Shown in pieces: positions 1 through 7,115 of a DNA stretch of 19,640 bases; position 1 is the stretch's first letter; every line of letters starts with the position of its first letter. The DNA is from an uncultured Sutterella sp. (GTDB taxonomy: Bacteria > Pseudomonadota > Gammaproteobacteria > Burkholderiales > Burkholderiaceae_F), in contig CAAGKD010000095.1 in assembly GCA_900770335.1 (NCBI GenBank), positions 1 to 19,640 on the forward strand. Reading direction: 5' to 3'. The position numbers and the translations under genes are program-made. The notes below the pieces were generated by a model, which had not been told where the DNA came from, searched no databases, and was given only the letters and a program-made list of their open reading frames with translations.

Positions 1-1287
1 GAAGCGCCGCTCGAGCGCCGGGGCGAGGAGCTCCGCGCAGTCCGAGGCGGCGACGCCGCGCGGGGTGGCGCCTCCGGAGGACTCGGCGAGAAACGCCGCC
101 GAGCGGGAGATGTTCTCTACGAGGAAGGCCCTGAAGGCGGGCGTCGGGCGGATGTAGTAGACGGCGTTCTGCGTTCGCAGGACCGGGGCCGCGGGGCGCC
201 CCGACTCCGCGGAGAGGGCGAGCGCTCCGAGCGCGGTCTGCAGCAGGTCCTTCGTGCGAAGCGCCTCGACCCAGCGCAGGGGATCGTCCATGCGGCCGCC
301 GCGGGACTTGTATTCGAGCGCGATGAGCCCCTGGTCGAGCTCGATCACCGCGTCGGGCTGCGCGAAGAGCTCTCCGGCGCTGAAGGTCTCGCGGTCGGCC
401 TCGGTGACGAGAAGCCGCGCGAAGCGGGCGGGCAGGAACGGCACGAGGCGCGTCGAGTCCTCGTCCCAGCGCGAGACGGACTCGGGGTCGAAGAAGATCG
501 CCTCGACGGCCGCGCCGCAGATGTCGGCGTGCGCGACCGAAAGCCCCTGACGGCGCTCGAAGGGCAGCGTGAGAAGGAACGCCGCCTGCGAGAAGGGATC
601 GGGCCGGGCCGGAGCTGCCGGGGCCGCAGGGCGCGACGGGGGCGCCTGAAAGGCCGGGCGGGGCTGATGAGCGGGAGAAAGGTCCTGCACGACCTGAACG
701 GGGCGGATCACCTCGACGGGCCGGGCCGGGGGCTCCCGGACCGCTTCGGGCGCATCGGCGCGCTCGGAGGGTGCGGAAGAGGTGGAGGGGGCGGAGGAGG
801 CGATTCTGACGGGCTCGGCGAGCTCGACGGAATCCTCGGTCGAAGCGTCCCTGCGCTCTCCTACCGGGGCGGCCGTTCCGACGGGCGGCGCGACCACGGA
901 GGCCATCGTCGACTCGATCGAGGGCGAGAGGAGGGGCTGCGGGTCCTGCGGGACGGACGCAGAGGATGCTGAAGACGTTGCGGACGTCGCCGCGGCTTCA
1001 GAGGCCGGTCCGATCCGGGGCTCGGCCACGCGCGTGATGTCCGGGCCCTGCGCGCGCAGGCGCGCCAGGGCGATCGGGGCCCGGGCGGAGGCGCGGTCGA
1101 AGGATTCGAGGGGGTCGTCCTGCGCGTCCTCTCCGGCCTCCCTGCCTTCAGCGGGCTTTCCTCGCCTCAGAAGCGACCCGATGAGAAAGATGAGCGACGT
1201 GATGATGAAGGTCGCGAGGACGAAGGCGGCGATGCCGAGGATGATGAGCCCCTCGGGCGTCTGGGCGATCTCAATGAGCGAATCCAT
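1..1287 (-). CDS. Membrane-anchored PD-(D/E)XK (Cas4/RecB-like) nuclease, 3' end off the window
   Basis: The minus frame is open from the ATG at 1287 to base 1, giving 429 residues with the C-terminus missing. A GGAGG ribosome site lies 9 bases before the ATG, and the previous gene's stop is only 15 bases upstream, so this is the third gene of the yceF run. Residues about 12-38 form one hydrophobic helix followed by LLRRGK, which predicts a cytoplasmic C-terminal part. Residues about 45-230 are a low-complexity Pro/Ala/Ser/Glu linker. From about 230 a compact domain begins; it contains AHADICGAAVEA, then QPDAVIELDQGLIALEYKS (residues about 310-328), then KDLLQTALGALAL. The PD...EYK spacing and the downstream Q-rich helix match Cas4/RecB-type nucleases. 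The nuclease call rests on motifs only; the substrate and the role of the membrane anchor are unknown. Confidence 0.75.
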   Translation of the reverse strand, partial: MDSLIEIAQTPEGLIILGIAAFVLATFIITSLIFLIGSLLRRGKPAEGREAGEDAQDDPLESFDRASARAPIALARLRAQGPDITRVAEPRIGPASEAAATSATSSASSASVPQDPQPLLSPSIESTMASVVAPPVGTAAPVGERRDASTEDSVELAEPVRIASSAPSTSSAPSERADAPEAVREPPARPVEVIRPVQVVQDLSPAHQPRPAFQAPPSRPAAPAAPARPDPFSQAAFLLTLPFERRQGLSVAHADICGAAVEAIFFDPESVSRWDEDSTRLVPFLPARFARLLVTEADRETFSAGELFAQPDAVIELDQGLIALEYKSRGGRMDDPLRWVEALRTKDLLQTALGALALSAESGRPAAPVLRTQNAVYYIRPTPAFRAFLVENISRSAAFLAESSGGATPRGVAASDCAELLAPALERRF

Positions 1288-1302
1288 GCCGCTGGGCCTC
1301 CG

Positions 1303-2178
1303 TCAGCTGCGGTTTCCGCGATCGCTGCGGCCGCGGCCGCCCCTGCCGGATCCGGCGGGACGACGGCCGCGGGGCGCCTGGCTTTCCGGCCGGGCCGGGC
1401 GGGCTGCGTCGCCGCCCTTGCGCCGGGCGTTCTGCGGGGCGTAGCGCGGGGCCTCCCCCGAGGCGGCCGGCGCGAGGAGCGCGAAGACGCAGGGAAGCTT
1501 GGGAAGCTCGCGCGCCTCCTCGGAGAGGGCGCGCCACTTTTGAACGGTGAGCGTGCGGATGCGCTCGTTCGGGCCCGTGACGTCCCACGCGACCGTGAGG
1601 CGGGTCGCGGGCGAGAGCGTTTCGAGAAGTCCGGCGAGAAGCGACGTGTTGCGGTAGGGCGTCTCGATCATGAGCTGCGTCTCGCTCGCGCGGCTTCTCG
1701 ATTCGGCCGCGCGGATCGCCTCGCGGCGCTCGTCCTCGTGGATCGGGAGGTAGCCGAGAAAACGAAATCGCTGGCCGTCGAGTCCCGAGGCCATGAGCGT
1801 GAGCAGAATCGAGCTCGGGCCGGCGAGCGGCACGACGCGAAGTCCGAGCTCATGGGCGCGGGCGGCGATCTGCGCGCCCGGATCGGCGACGCCCGGGCAC
1901 CCGGACTCGGAGAGAATGCCGGCGCTTCGGTCCTCAAGGACCGGGGCGAGCCAGGCGTCGATCCGCTCGGGCGCGGGGTCGTGGCCGATCTCCTCGATCG
2001 CGAGCTCGGCGATGGGCTTGGGATGCCCCATGCTCCTCAAGGTCGCTCGGGCGGTCCGGGCGGCCTCGACGAGAAAGAGGTCGAGGCTGCGGGCGACCTC
2101 GAGCGTGCGCGCGGGCACGGTGAGGAGCGGATCGGTCTCGCTGATCGGGCAGGGAATGAGGTAAAGCGTTCCGGGCAT
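1303..2178 (-). CDS. RsmI-like SAM-dependent methyltransferase (tetrapyrrole methylase fold)
   Basis: This 291-residue protein begins GTLYLIPCPISETDP, the first glycine/proline strand of the tetrapyrrole methylase fold. It also carries SESGCPGVADPGA (residues about 90-102) and PLAGPSSILLTLMASG (about 118-133), the two SAM-binding loops of the RsmI/YraL family. RsmI 2'-O-methylates C1402 of 16S rRNA. The first motif differs from classical RsmI (ATPIGNLGD), and LVEAARTARATLR replaces the usual AEDTR. This therefore looks like the divergent paralogue common in betaproteobacteria, whose substrate is not settled. The last 60 residues are an Arg/Gly/Pro-rich basic tail, possibly RNA-binding. The gene sits 61 bases after yceF and 15 bases before the nuclease gene, probably in one transcript. 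The ATG at 2178 has only a weak AGG nearby as a ribosome site. Confidence 0.88.
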   Translation of the reverse strand: MPGTLYLIPCPISETDPLLTVPARTLEVARSLDLFLVEAARTARATLRSMGHPKPIAELAIEEIGHDPAPERIDAWLAPVLEDRSAGILSESGCPGVADPGAQIAARAHELGLRVVPLAGPSSILLTLMASGLDGQRFRFLGYLPIHEDERREAIRAAESRSRASETQLMIETPYRNTSLLAGLLETLSPATRLTVAWDVTGPNERIRTLTVQKWRALSEEARELPKLPCVFALLAPAASGEAPRYAPQNARRKGGDAARPARPESQAPRGRRPAGSGRGGRGRSDRGNRS

Positions 2179-2239
2179 GGCCTGACTTGGGAGAAAAAGA
2201 GTGTTCGGCGGGAGCGGCGAGGCTGGGCGGTCAGCGCAG

Positions 2240-2845
2240 TCAGCGGCCCGACGCGGCGCAAATGCCGGGGAGGACCTCGACGCCCGCTTCGGCGAGCAGC
2301 GTCGTGAGCTTCATGAGCGGCAGCCCGATGAGCGAGGTGGGGTCGTCCGACTCGACGCTCTCCATGAGGGCGATGCCGAGTCGCTCGATCTTCGCGGAAC
2401 CGGCGCAGTCCCAGGGCTCCTCGGCGTCGACGTAGGCTTCGATCGTCTCGCGCGAGAGACGCCGCATCCGGACGGTCGTGAGGCTTTCGACCGAACGGGC
2501 GCGGCCCGATGCGTCGATCACGCACAGGGCGGTCGCGAATACCGACTCCTCGCCCTGCATGGCGAGAAGCTGCGCGATCGCGCGCTCGCGGGTTCCGGGC
2601 TTGCCGAGCTTTTCGCCGTGAAGGTCCGCCGTCTGGTCCGAGCCGATGACGACGGCGCCGGGATGGCGCTCCCAGACGACGCGGGCCTTGAGAGCGGCGA
2701 GGCGCAGGGCCGTTGCGCGGGGCGTCTCGCCGGGCAGCGACGATTCGTCCACATCGGGACTCTCGGTCTCGTAGTCGAGGCCGAGCCGGTCAAGGAGCTC
2801 CCTGCGGTAGCGGGAGCCTGAGGCGAGGATGAGCTTGTGAGTCAT
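2240..2845 (-). CDS. yceF: Maf/YceF-type nucleotide pyrophosphatase (house-cleaning m7GTP hydrolase)
   Basis: This Maf-superfamily protein of 201 residues starts MTHKLILASGSRYRRELL, the standard phosphate-binding N-terminus. It continues with VDESS, VIGSDQT and GKP, and near the C-terminus has CAGSAKIERLGIALME followed by SDDPTSLIGLPL. CAGS with DPxxLIGLPL marks the YceF branch, which hydrolyses 7-methyl-GTP and similar altered nucleotides, rather than the YhdE branch (dTTP/UTP). An in-frame ATG lies 12 bases further upstream at 2857. I prefer 2845 because the family begins almost directly before KLILAS; neither start has a clear ribosome site. It is the first gene of the leftward run with the methyltransferase. 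In related bacteria yceF lies divergent from yceD-rpmF-plsX; here about 6 kb of other genes lies between them. Confidence 0.93.
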   Translation of the reverse strand: MTHKLILASGSRYRRELLDRLGLDYETESPDVDESSLPGETPRATALRLAALKARVVWERHPGAVVIGSDQTADLHGEKLGKPGTRERAIAQLLAMQGEESVFATALCVIDASGRARSVESLTTVRMRRLSRETIEAYVDAEEPWDCAGSAKIERLGIALMESVESDDPTSLIGLPLMKLTTLLAEAGVEVLPGICAASGR

Positions 2846-2875
2846 GATGCCGGTCATTCTAGCGGGAGCGGAAAC

Positions 2876-2903
2876 GGCGCCGACGTGCGGCGCCTCGCGC
2901 CGC
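2876..2903 (-). terminator. Possible terminator hairpins after the flavoprotein gene
   Basis: Two overlapping perfect 7-bp stems lie just past the stop of the flavoprotein ending at 2934. One is GGCGCCG/CGGCGCC (2876-2882 with 2888-2894, 5-base loop); the other is GCGGCGC/GCGCCGC (2887-2893 with 2897-2903, 3-base loop). Read leftward, the first is followed by GTTTCC, a short T tract only. The position between two minus-strand genes fits a terminator for the four-gene block, but the weak T tract keeps confidence low. Confidence 0.3.
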
Positions 2904-2933
2904 GCTTCATTCTTTGCGGATCAGCGAATCGCC

Positions 2934-4394
2934 TCAGAGGTCCGCGGGCAGTCCTGCCGCGGACCGGCCTGCGATCCGGCCGAAGACGAGCGCGTCGTTG
3001 ATGCCGTTGGCGCCCATCCGGTTGACGCCGTGCACGCCGCCGGCGACCTCTCCGGCCGCCCAGAGCCCCGGGACGACCGAGCCGTCTGGCCGCAGCGCCT
3101 GCGCGCGCTCATTGATGCGCACGCCGCCCATCGTGTAGTGCACGGTCATCGCCGCGAAGCAGGCCCAGAAGGGCGGAGTGCGGATTTCGTGGAGAAGCTC
3201 CGCGGGCGCCTTGCCGAAGCGGTCATGCCGCTCGAGCACGCCCCGGTTGTACTCGTCGATCGTGGCGCGAAGCGCTTCAGGAGGGACACCCATCGCCCGG
3301 GCGAGCTCCTCGACGGTGTCGCCGCGCCAGGCGTCGCCCGTCTCCACTCCGAGCACGGCCTCCTTCTGCATGAGGATGTCGTAGCTGCGCAGGCAGACGT
3401 CGTCGATGACGCTGTAGGCGAGCCGGCCGGGCAGCGCGAGGATCGTGTCGCGCAGGACGTCGCGCCGGGCGTCCTCGCGCACGAAGCGGCGTCCGGTCCG
3501 GTCGACGAAGATGAACCGGGAGACGTCATTGTGCAGGCGGACGCGCCGGGTTCTGCCCGGCGGGCATCCGGGCAGGCACTGGATCTCGCCGAGTCCGATG
3601 AGCTCCGCTCCCGCCTTTCGGGCCTCGAGAAGCATCTCGCCCGTGGAGCCGGGCGTGTTGTCGTTCGTGAGACCGGCGAGCTCGGGCGCGAAGCGCTCGA
3701 CGAGCGAGGGGTTCGCGCCGAAGCCGCCCGAGGCGAGGATGACGCCTCGCCCGGCGAGAAGCTCGCGCACTTCGCCGTTCTCCTCGAAGCGCACGCCGGC
3801 GACGCGTCCGGATCGGATGAGGAGCTCCGTCGCGCGCGCCCGGGTCCGGATGCGCACGCCCTCCCTGCGGGCGATAGAGAGGAGCGTGCGCACGTAGCCT
3901 TCTCCATTGGGTAGGATCGGCATGTGGCAGCGCGGCCAGTGCGAGCCGTAGAGCTCGATGACGTCGTCGCGAAAGCGCATGCCCTCGCGCTCAAGGAGCG
4001 CAAGCATGCGGCTCGCGCCGCGCGCAAGGACGCGGGCGAGCGCCGGATCCACGTCGGGCGCGCCGTTCTCCACGATCTGCCGAGCGAGGAAGTCGACGTC
4101 GTCCCTGACGCCGATCCTCGCCTGACGGCGTGGATCCACCGCGGCGAAGAAGCCCCCGGAGACGCGGGTGTTGCCGCCGACGGCGGGCATCCGCTCGAGA
4201 AGCGTCACGCGGCATCCGGCCTCGGCGGCCGCGGCAGCGGCCGAGAGTCCTGCGCCGCCCCCGCCGACCACGATGACGTCCGTCGCCTCCCGGCCGAAGG
4301 ACAAGGCCGGCGGAAGGGCTTCGACGGCCGGGGACGCGGATCCGACCAGAAGCGCTGCGGCGGGAAGCGAGAGGAGCGTTCGACGCGGGATCAC
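2934..4394 (-). CDS. Tat-exported FAD-binding fumarate-reductase-like flavoprotein (second copy, end of sensor operon)
   Basis: The 486-residue protein is homologous to the flavin subunit of flavocytochrome c fumarate/urocanate reductases, which reduce an activated C=C bond with electrons from the quinone pool via a periplasmic carrier. The N-terminus MIPRRTLLSLPAAALL is a twin-arginine-like signal. FAD binding is shown by VVGGGGAGL (43-50), GGNTRVSGG (73-81) and LASGGFGANP (220-229), with VFGRIAG at the end. Kept active-site positions include GRRFVRED (301-308, likely proton-relay Arg303), VHYTMGG (418-424) and GVNRMGANG (456-464, substrate Arg459). The family's QxHPT substrate motif is replaced by QCLPGCPPGRT (272-282). 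There is no CxxCH heme motif, so electrons must come from a separate protein. The start is GTG, overlapping the regulator's TGA (GTGA), with AAAGGAAG as ribosome site. The gene is translationally coupled to the two-component system. Confidence 0.9.
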   Translation of the reverse strand: MIPRRTLLSLPAAALLVGSASPAVEALPPALSFGREATDVIVVGGGGAGLSAAAAAAEAGCRVTLLERMPAVGGNTRVSGGFFAAVDPRRQARIGVRDDVDFLARQIVENGAPDVDPALARVLARGASRMLALLEREGMRFRDDVIELYGSHWPRCHMPILPNGEGYVRTLLSIARREGVRIRTRARATELLIRSGRVAGVRFEENGEVRELLAGRGVILASGGFGANPSLVERFAPELAGLTNDNTPGSTGEMLLEARKAGAELIGLGEIQCLPGCPPGRTRRVRLHNDVSRFIFVDRTGRRFVREDARRDVLRDTILALPGRLAYSVIDDVCLRSYDILMQKEAVLGVETGDAWRGDTVEELARAMGVPPEALRATIDEYNRGVLERHDRFGKAPAELLHEIRTPPFWACFAAMTVHYTMGGVRINERAQALRPDGSVVPGLWAAGEVAGGVHGVNRMGANGINDALVFGRIAGRSAAGLPADL

Positions 4395-5095
4395 GGCTTG
4401 TCTTCCTTTGAGTTGAGCGCCTCGTTGATCGCTTCGTCTGCGGCGATGCGGAAGGTCCGGTCCGGAGCCGCGTCGAGCTCGCGCAGGAATTCGGCGAGCT
4501 CCACGGCGCTTCTGAGTCCGAGCTTGCGGGTGACGCTCCCGCGGTGGGTCTTCACGGTCTGCTCGGAGATGCCGAGGTCGATGGCGATCTGCTTGTTGAG
4601 CGCTCCCGACGCGACGGCCCGCAGGATCTCGCGCTCCTTGGCGGTGAGCGCTTCGTACTGCGCCGCCGCCCGCGCATGCAGCGCCTCGCGCCGCGCGAGG
4701 TCCGCGTGCCAGCTGACGAGCCGGCGAACGGCGGCCTGGAGCGCCTCGGGCTCCATGGGCTTTCTGACGAAGTCCGCGGCGCCCCGCTTGAGCGCCATGA
4801 CCGCGGCGTCCACGTCGCCGTGCCCCGTGAGAAAGAGGATGGGCTGCGTCACGCCGCGGCGGCGCAGCTCGATCTGCAGCTCGAGCCCGCTCATCTCCGG
4901 CATGCGGATGTCAAGGACGATGCAGCCCGGGCGCCTGAAGTCGTCCTGCTCGAGAAGCTTGAGGGCGCTCGCGTGTTCGGCGACCTGCCAGCCGTCGAGG
5001 CGGAGCACGAAGCCTTCGGACTGCCGCACGCGGTCGTCATCGTCGACGACGCGCACGAGCGGCTCCGGGAGCATGAGGGGACCTGAAGGAATCAT
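4391..5095 (-). CDS. Response regulator, FixJ/TtrR-like (REC + LuxR-type HTH)
   Basis: This 234-residue transcription factor has an N-terminal receiver domain (about 12-128): acidic DDDD at 18-21, phospho-acceptor Asp62 in CIVLDIRMPEMSG, Thr90 in LFLTGHGD and Lys112 in VRKPMEP. A linker follows, then a LuxR/FixJ helix-turn-helix (about 147-205: LTAKEREILRAVASGALNKQ, then SEQTVKTHRGSVTRKL). After phosphorylation it should bind DNA as a dimer; target promoters are not evident. The ATG at 5095 overlaps the kinase stop (ATGA) and has a strong AAGGAG seven bases upstream. An internal ATG eight codons in is a less likely start. The downstream flavoprotein overlaps its stop. The 25-residue C-terminal tail after the HTH is not part of the domain. 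Confidence 0.93.
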   Translation of the reverse strand: MIPSGPLMLPEPLVRVVDDDDRVRQSEGFVLRLDGWQVAEHASALKLLEQDDFRRPGCIVLDIRMPEMSGLELQIELRRRGVTQPILFLTGHGDVDAAVMALKRGAADFVRKPMEPEALQAAVRRLVSWHADLARREALHARAAAQYEALTAKEREILRAVASGALNKQIAIDLGISEQTVKTHRGSVTRKLGLRSAVELAEFLRELDAAPDRTFRIAADEAINEALNSKEDKP

Positions 5096-7008
5096 TCGGC
5101 TTCTCCTTGTCGGACGGCCGGATCCGCGTCAACTGCGGGAAGAACGGCCGTCGCGGCCAGTCCGGGCGAGGCCCGGTCGAAGACGAGGCGTCCGCCATGA
5201 TGCTCGATGATCGCGCGGCAGATGCTCAGGCCGAGACCGAGGCCGTCGCGCTTCATGCTCGAGACGGGCTCGGCGAGCGAGGCGAACGTCTCCTCGGAAA
5301 TCTCCGGGCCTCGGTCCCGGACCGTGATGCGGACGGTTCCGCCGGCCTCCCGGGCGGAGATCTCCAGAGTCCGGTCCGCATCCGCCGGGAGTCCGGCCAT
5401 CGCCGAGGCGCCGTTCTTGAGAAGGTTGAAGAGGACGAGCTCCATCTCCAGGCGGTCCGCGCGAACCGCCAGCCCGCAGGGAACGTCCGTTCGCACGGTC
5501 ATTCCCGTGGACGTCGTCGAGTGACGGAAGGTACGAAGGGCCGCCTCGGCCGCGTCGGAGACGGAAAGAACCTCGCGCGCGCGTCCGGAGACTTCGCCTT
5601 TCGCATAGGCGCGGACCCGCTCGACGATGCGGGAGACGCGGCGGGCCTCCTCCATGATGACGCCCGTCGTCTCGCTCACCATCGGATCGTCGCCGAAGCG
5701 GCGGGACGCGTACATCCTGAGTCCGCCGGCGAAGTTGAGAAGGGCCGTCACGGGCTGGAGCACCTCGTGGGCGAGCATGCCGGACATCTGCGAGACCATG
5801 CTTGCGCGCTCGATGCGGGACATCCGGAGCCGGCTCTCGCGAGCCTCCCACTCGAGAGCTTCCTGGCGGGCGAGCGCGAGCTGCAGCTGCAGCGTGCGCT
5901 TCTCCACCAGACGGTTCGAGCGAAGGATGTGCACGAAGGCGAGGAGCGCGATCAGCGCGAGCGAGATCGGAATCATCCGGTACTCCTCCCAGAAGAGCCG
6001 CCAGTTGAACGTTCTCAGGTAGGCGTAGGGACCGAGCCGGAGCGTCCGGTAGAGACGGTCGACGCCGTGAAAGCTTCCCGCGACGCCCCAGGAGCGTCCG
6101 CCCGGAGAGGGCGGCTCCTCGAGCAGGCGCAGCGTGATCTCGCGAAGGAGCGAGGCGTCCGCCCCGGGAAGCGATGCGAAGACGACGCCCGGATAGAGCG
6201 GCGCGGAGCGAAGGCATGCAAGCGCGCCGCCCGGCTGGGGATTGAGCACGCGCAGCTTCGAGGAGTCGTAGTTGTGGCGCCGAAGTGTCTCCTCAAGGTC
6301 GCAGGCCCGCAGCACGCCGGCGTCAGCCTCGTCGGAGAGGACGAGGTCCACGATGCCGGGATTGCCGGAGCGTGTGAAGAGCTTCTCGCCCCAGAAGTGC
6401 TCCTCGTCGTGGCCGCGCGAGGAGATGAGCGCCTGAGCGACGAGCCAGCCGTCGAAGCTCGTCTCGCTTTCCGCGGCGACGGTTCGCCCCTTGAGGTCGT
6501 CGATCGAGCGGATGCCGGCGTCGTCCCGACGGACGATGATCACGCAGCTCGTCTCCTCCGAGGGGTCTGAGCTCCAGGGGCTCTGCCGAACGGCGATGTC
6601 CCGGGCGCCCGAACGCGCGGCCTCATGGGCGTAGAGGCCGCTGTCGGCCATGAAGAAGTCGATTTCACGGCGGTCGATCGGACCGCGAAAACCGTCGGGC
6701 GGCAGAAGGCGCGACCGGATGGCGCAGCGCGGGAATGACTTTCTCAGCCAGGCGAGCGTCGGGCCCATCGTCTCGACGAAGAAGGTCGGATCAAGCGAGT
6801 CCTCGACGCCGATCGTGAAGGCGCAGGCCGCGGGGCTCCCCGCGGATGCGGCGGCTCCGATTCCTCCGAGGGCGGGCCTCGGGAGGAGCGACAGGGCGAG
6901 AACGCCGGCGAAGACTGCGGCGGCGCAGACGAGGGCGGGCCGCGCTTCCCGTGAAGGCGGCCTGCGCCTGCGCGCATGCGGCGCTCGATTGTGTCCGATG
7001 ACAGTCAT
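5092..7008 (-). CDS. Sensor histidine kinase with PhnD/TtrS-like periplasmic binding domain
   Basis: The 638-residue inner-membrane kinase has a basic N-terminus and TM1 (about 25-43). A periplasmic domain (about 60-335) follows, resembling phosphonate/sulfonate binding proteins: FTIGVEDSLDP, IDFFMADSGLYAHEA, SCVIIVRRDD and SIDDLKGRTVAAES. TM2 spans about 345-363. After a coiled linker comes the dimerisation/phosphoacceptor helix with MLAHEVLQPVTALLNF (His414). The ATPase domain has LFNLLKNGASAM (N box, 527-537), VRDRGPEI (G1) and GLGLGLSICRAIIEHHGG (G2). This order is that of TtrS, the tetrathionate sensor, but the ligand here is unknown. The start at 7008 is forced by an in-frame TGA three bases upstream (7012-7014). 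No ribosome site is visible; an 11-bp perfect hairpin occupies that region instead. It overlaps the regulator gene by ATGA. Confidence 0.92.
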   Translation of the reverse strand: MTVIGHNRAPHARRRRPPSREARPALVCAAAVFAGVLALSLLPRPALGGIGAAASAGSPAACAFTIGVEDSLDPTFFVETMGPTLAWLRKSFPRCAIRSRLLPPDGFRGPIDRREIDFFMADSGLYAHEAARSGARDIAVRQSPWSSDPSEETSCVIIVRRDDAGIRSIDDLKGRTVAAESETSFDGWLVAQALISSRGHDEEHFWGEKLFTRSGNPGIVDLVLSDEADAGVLRACDLEETLRRHNYDSSKLRVLNPQPGGALACLRSAPLYPGVVFASLPGADASLLREITLRLLEEPPSPGGRSWGVAGSFHGVDRLYRTLRLGPYAYLRTFNWRLFWEEYRMIPISLALIALLAFVHILRSNRLVEKRTLQLQLALARQEALEWEARESRLRMSRIERASMVSQMSGMLAHEVLQPVTALLNFAGGLRMYASRRFGDDPMVSETTGVIMEEARRVSRIVERVRAYAKGEVSGRAREVLSVSDAAEAALRTFRHSTTSTGMTVRTDVPCGLAVRADRLEMELVLFNLLKNGASAMAGLPADADRTLEISAREAGGTVRITVRDRGPEISEETFASLAEPVSSMKRDGLGLGLSICRAIIEHHGGRLVFDRASPGLAATAVLPAVDADPAVRQGEAE

Positions 7009-7019
7009 GGATCAATTGT

Positions 7020-7046
7020 GCACGCCGCAGGGCTGCTGCGGCGTGC
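7020..7046 (-). promoter_or_regulatory. Perfect 11-bp hairpin in the kinase leader
   Basis: GCACGCCGCAG (7020-7030) and its exact reverse complement (7036-7046) enclose a 5-base loop; a G-U pair can extend the stem by one. The hairpin lies between the first flavoprotein (stop at 7116) and the kinase ATG at 7008, and ends 11 bases before that ATG, where a ribosome site is expected. No T tract follows on either strand, so it does not look like an intrinsic terminator. It may be a processing, mRNA-stability or translation-control element that sets kinase levels below those of the reductase. A second, looser stem (7069-7075 with 7103-7109) precedes it. Confidence 0.55.
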
Positions 7047-7115
7047 GCCGCCGCGGCGCCGGGCGTCTCTTCCCCGGCCGGCTCATGGAGCTGAGACGGT
7101 CGGGGGAAGCTGGAG

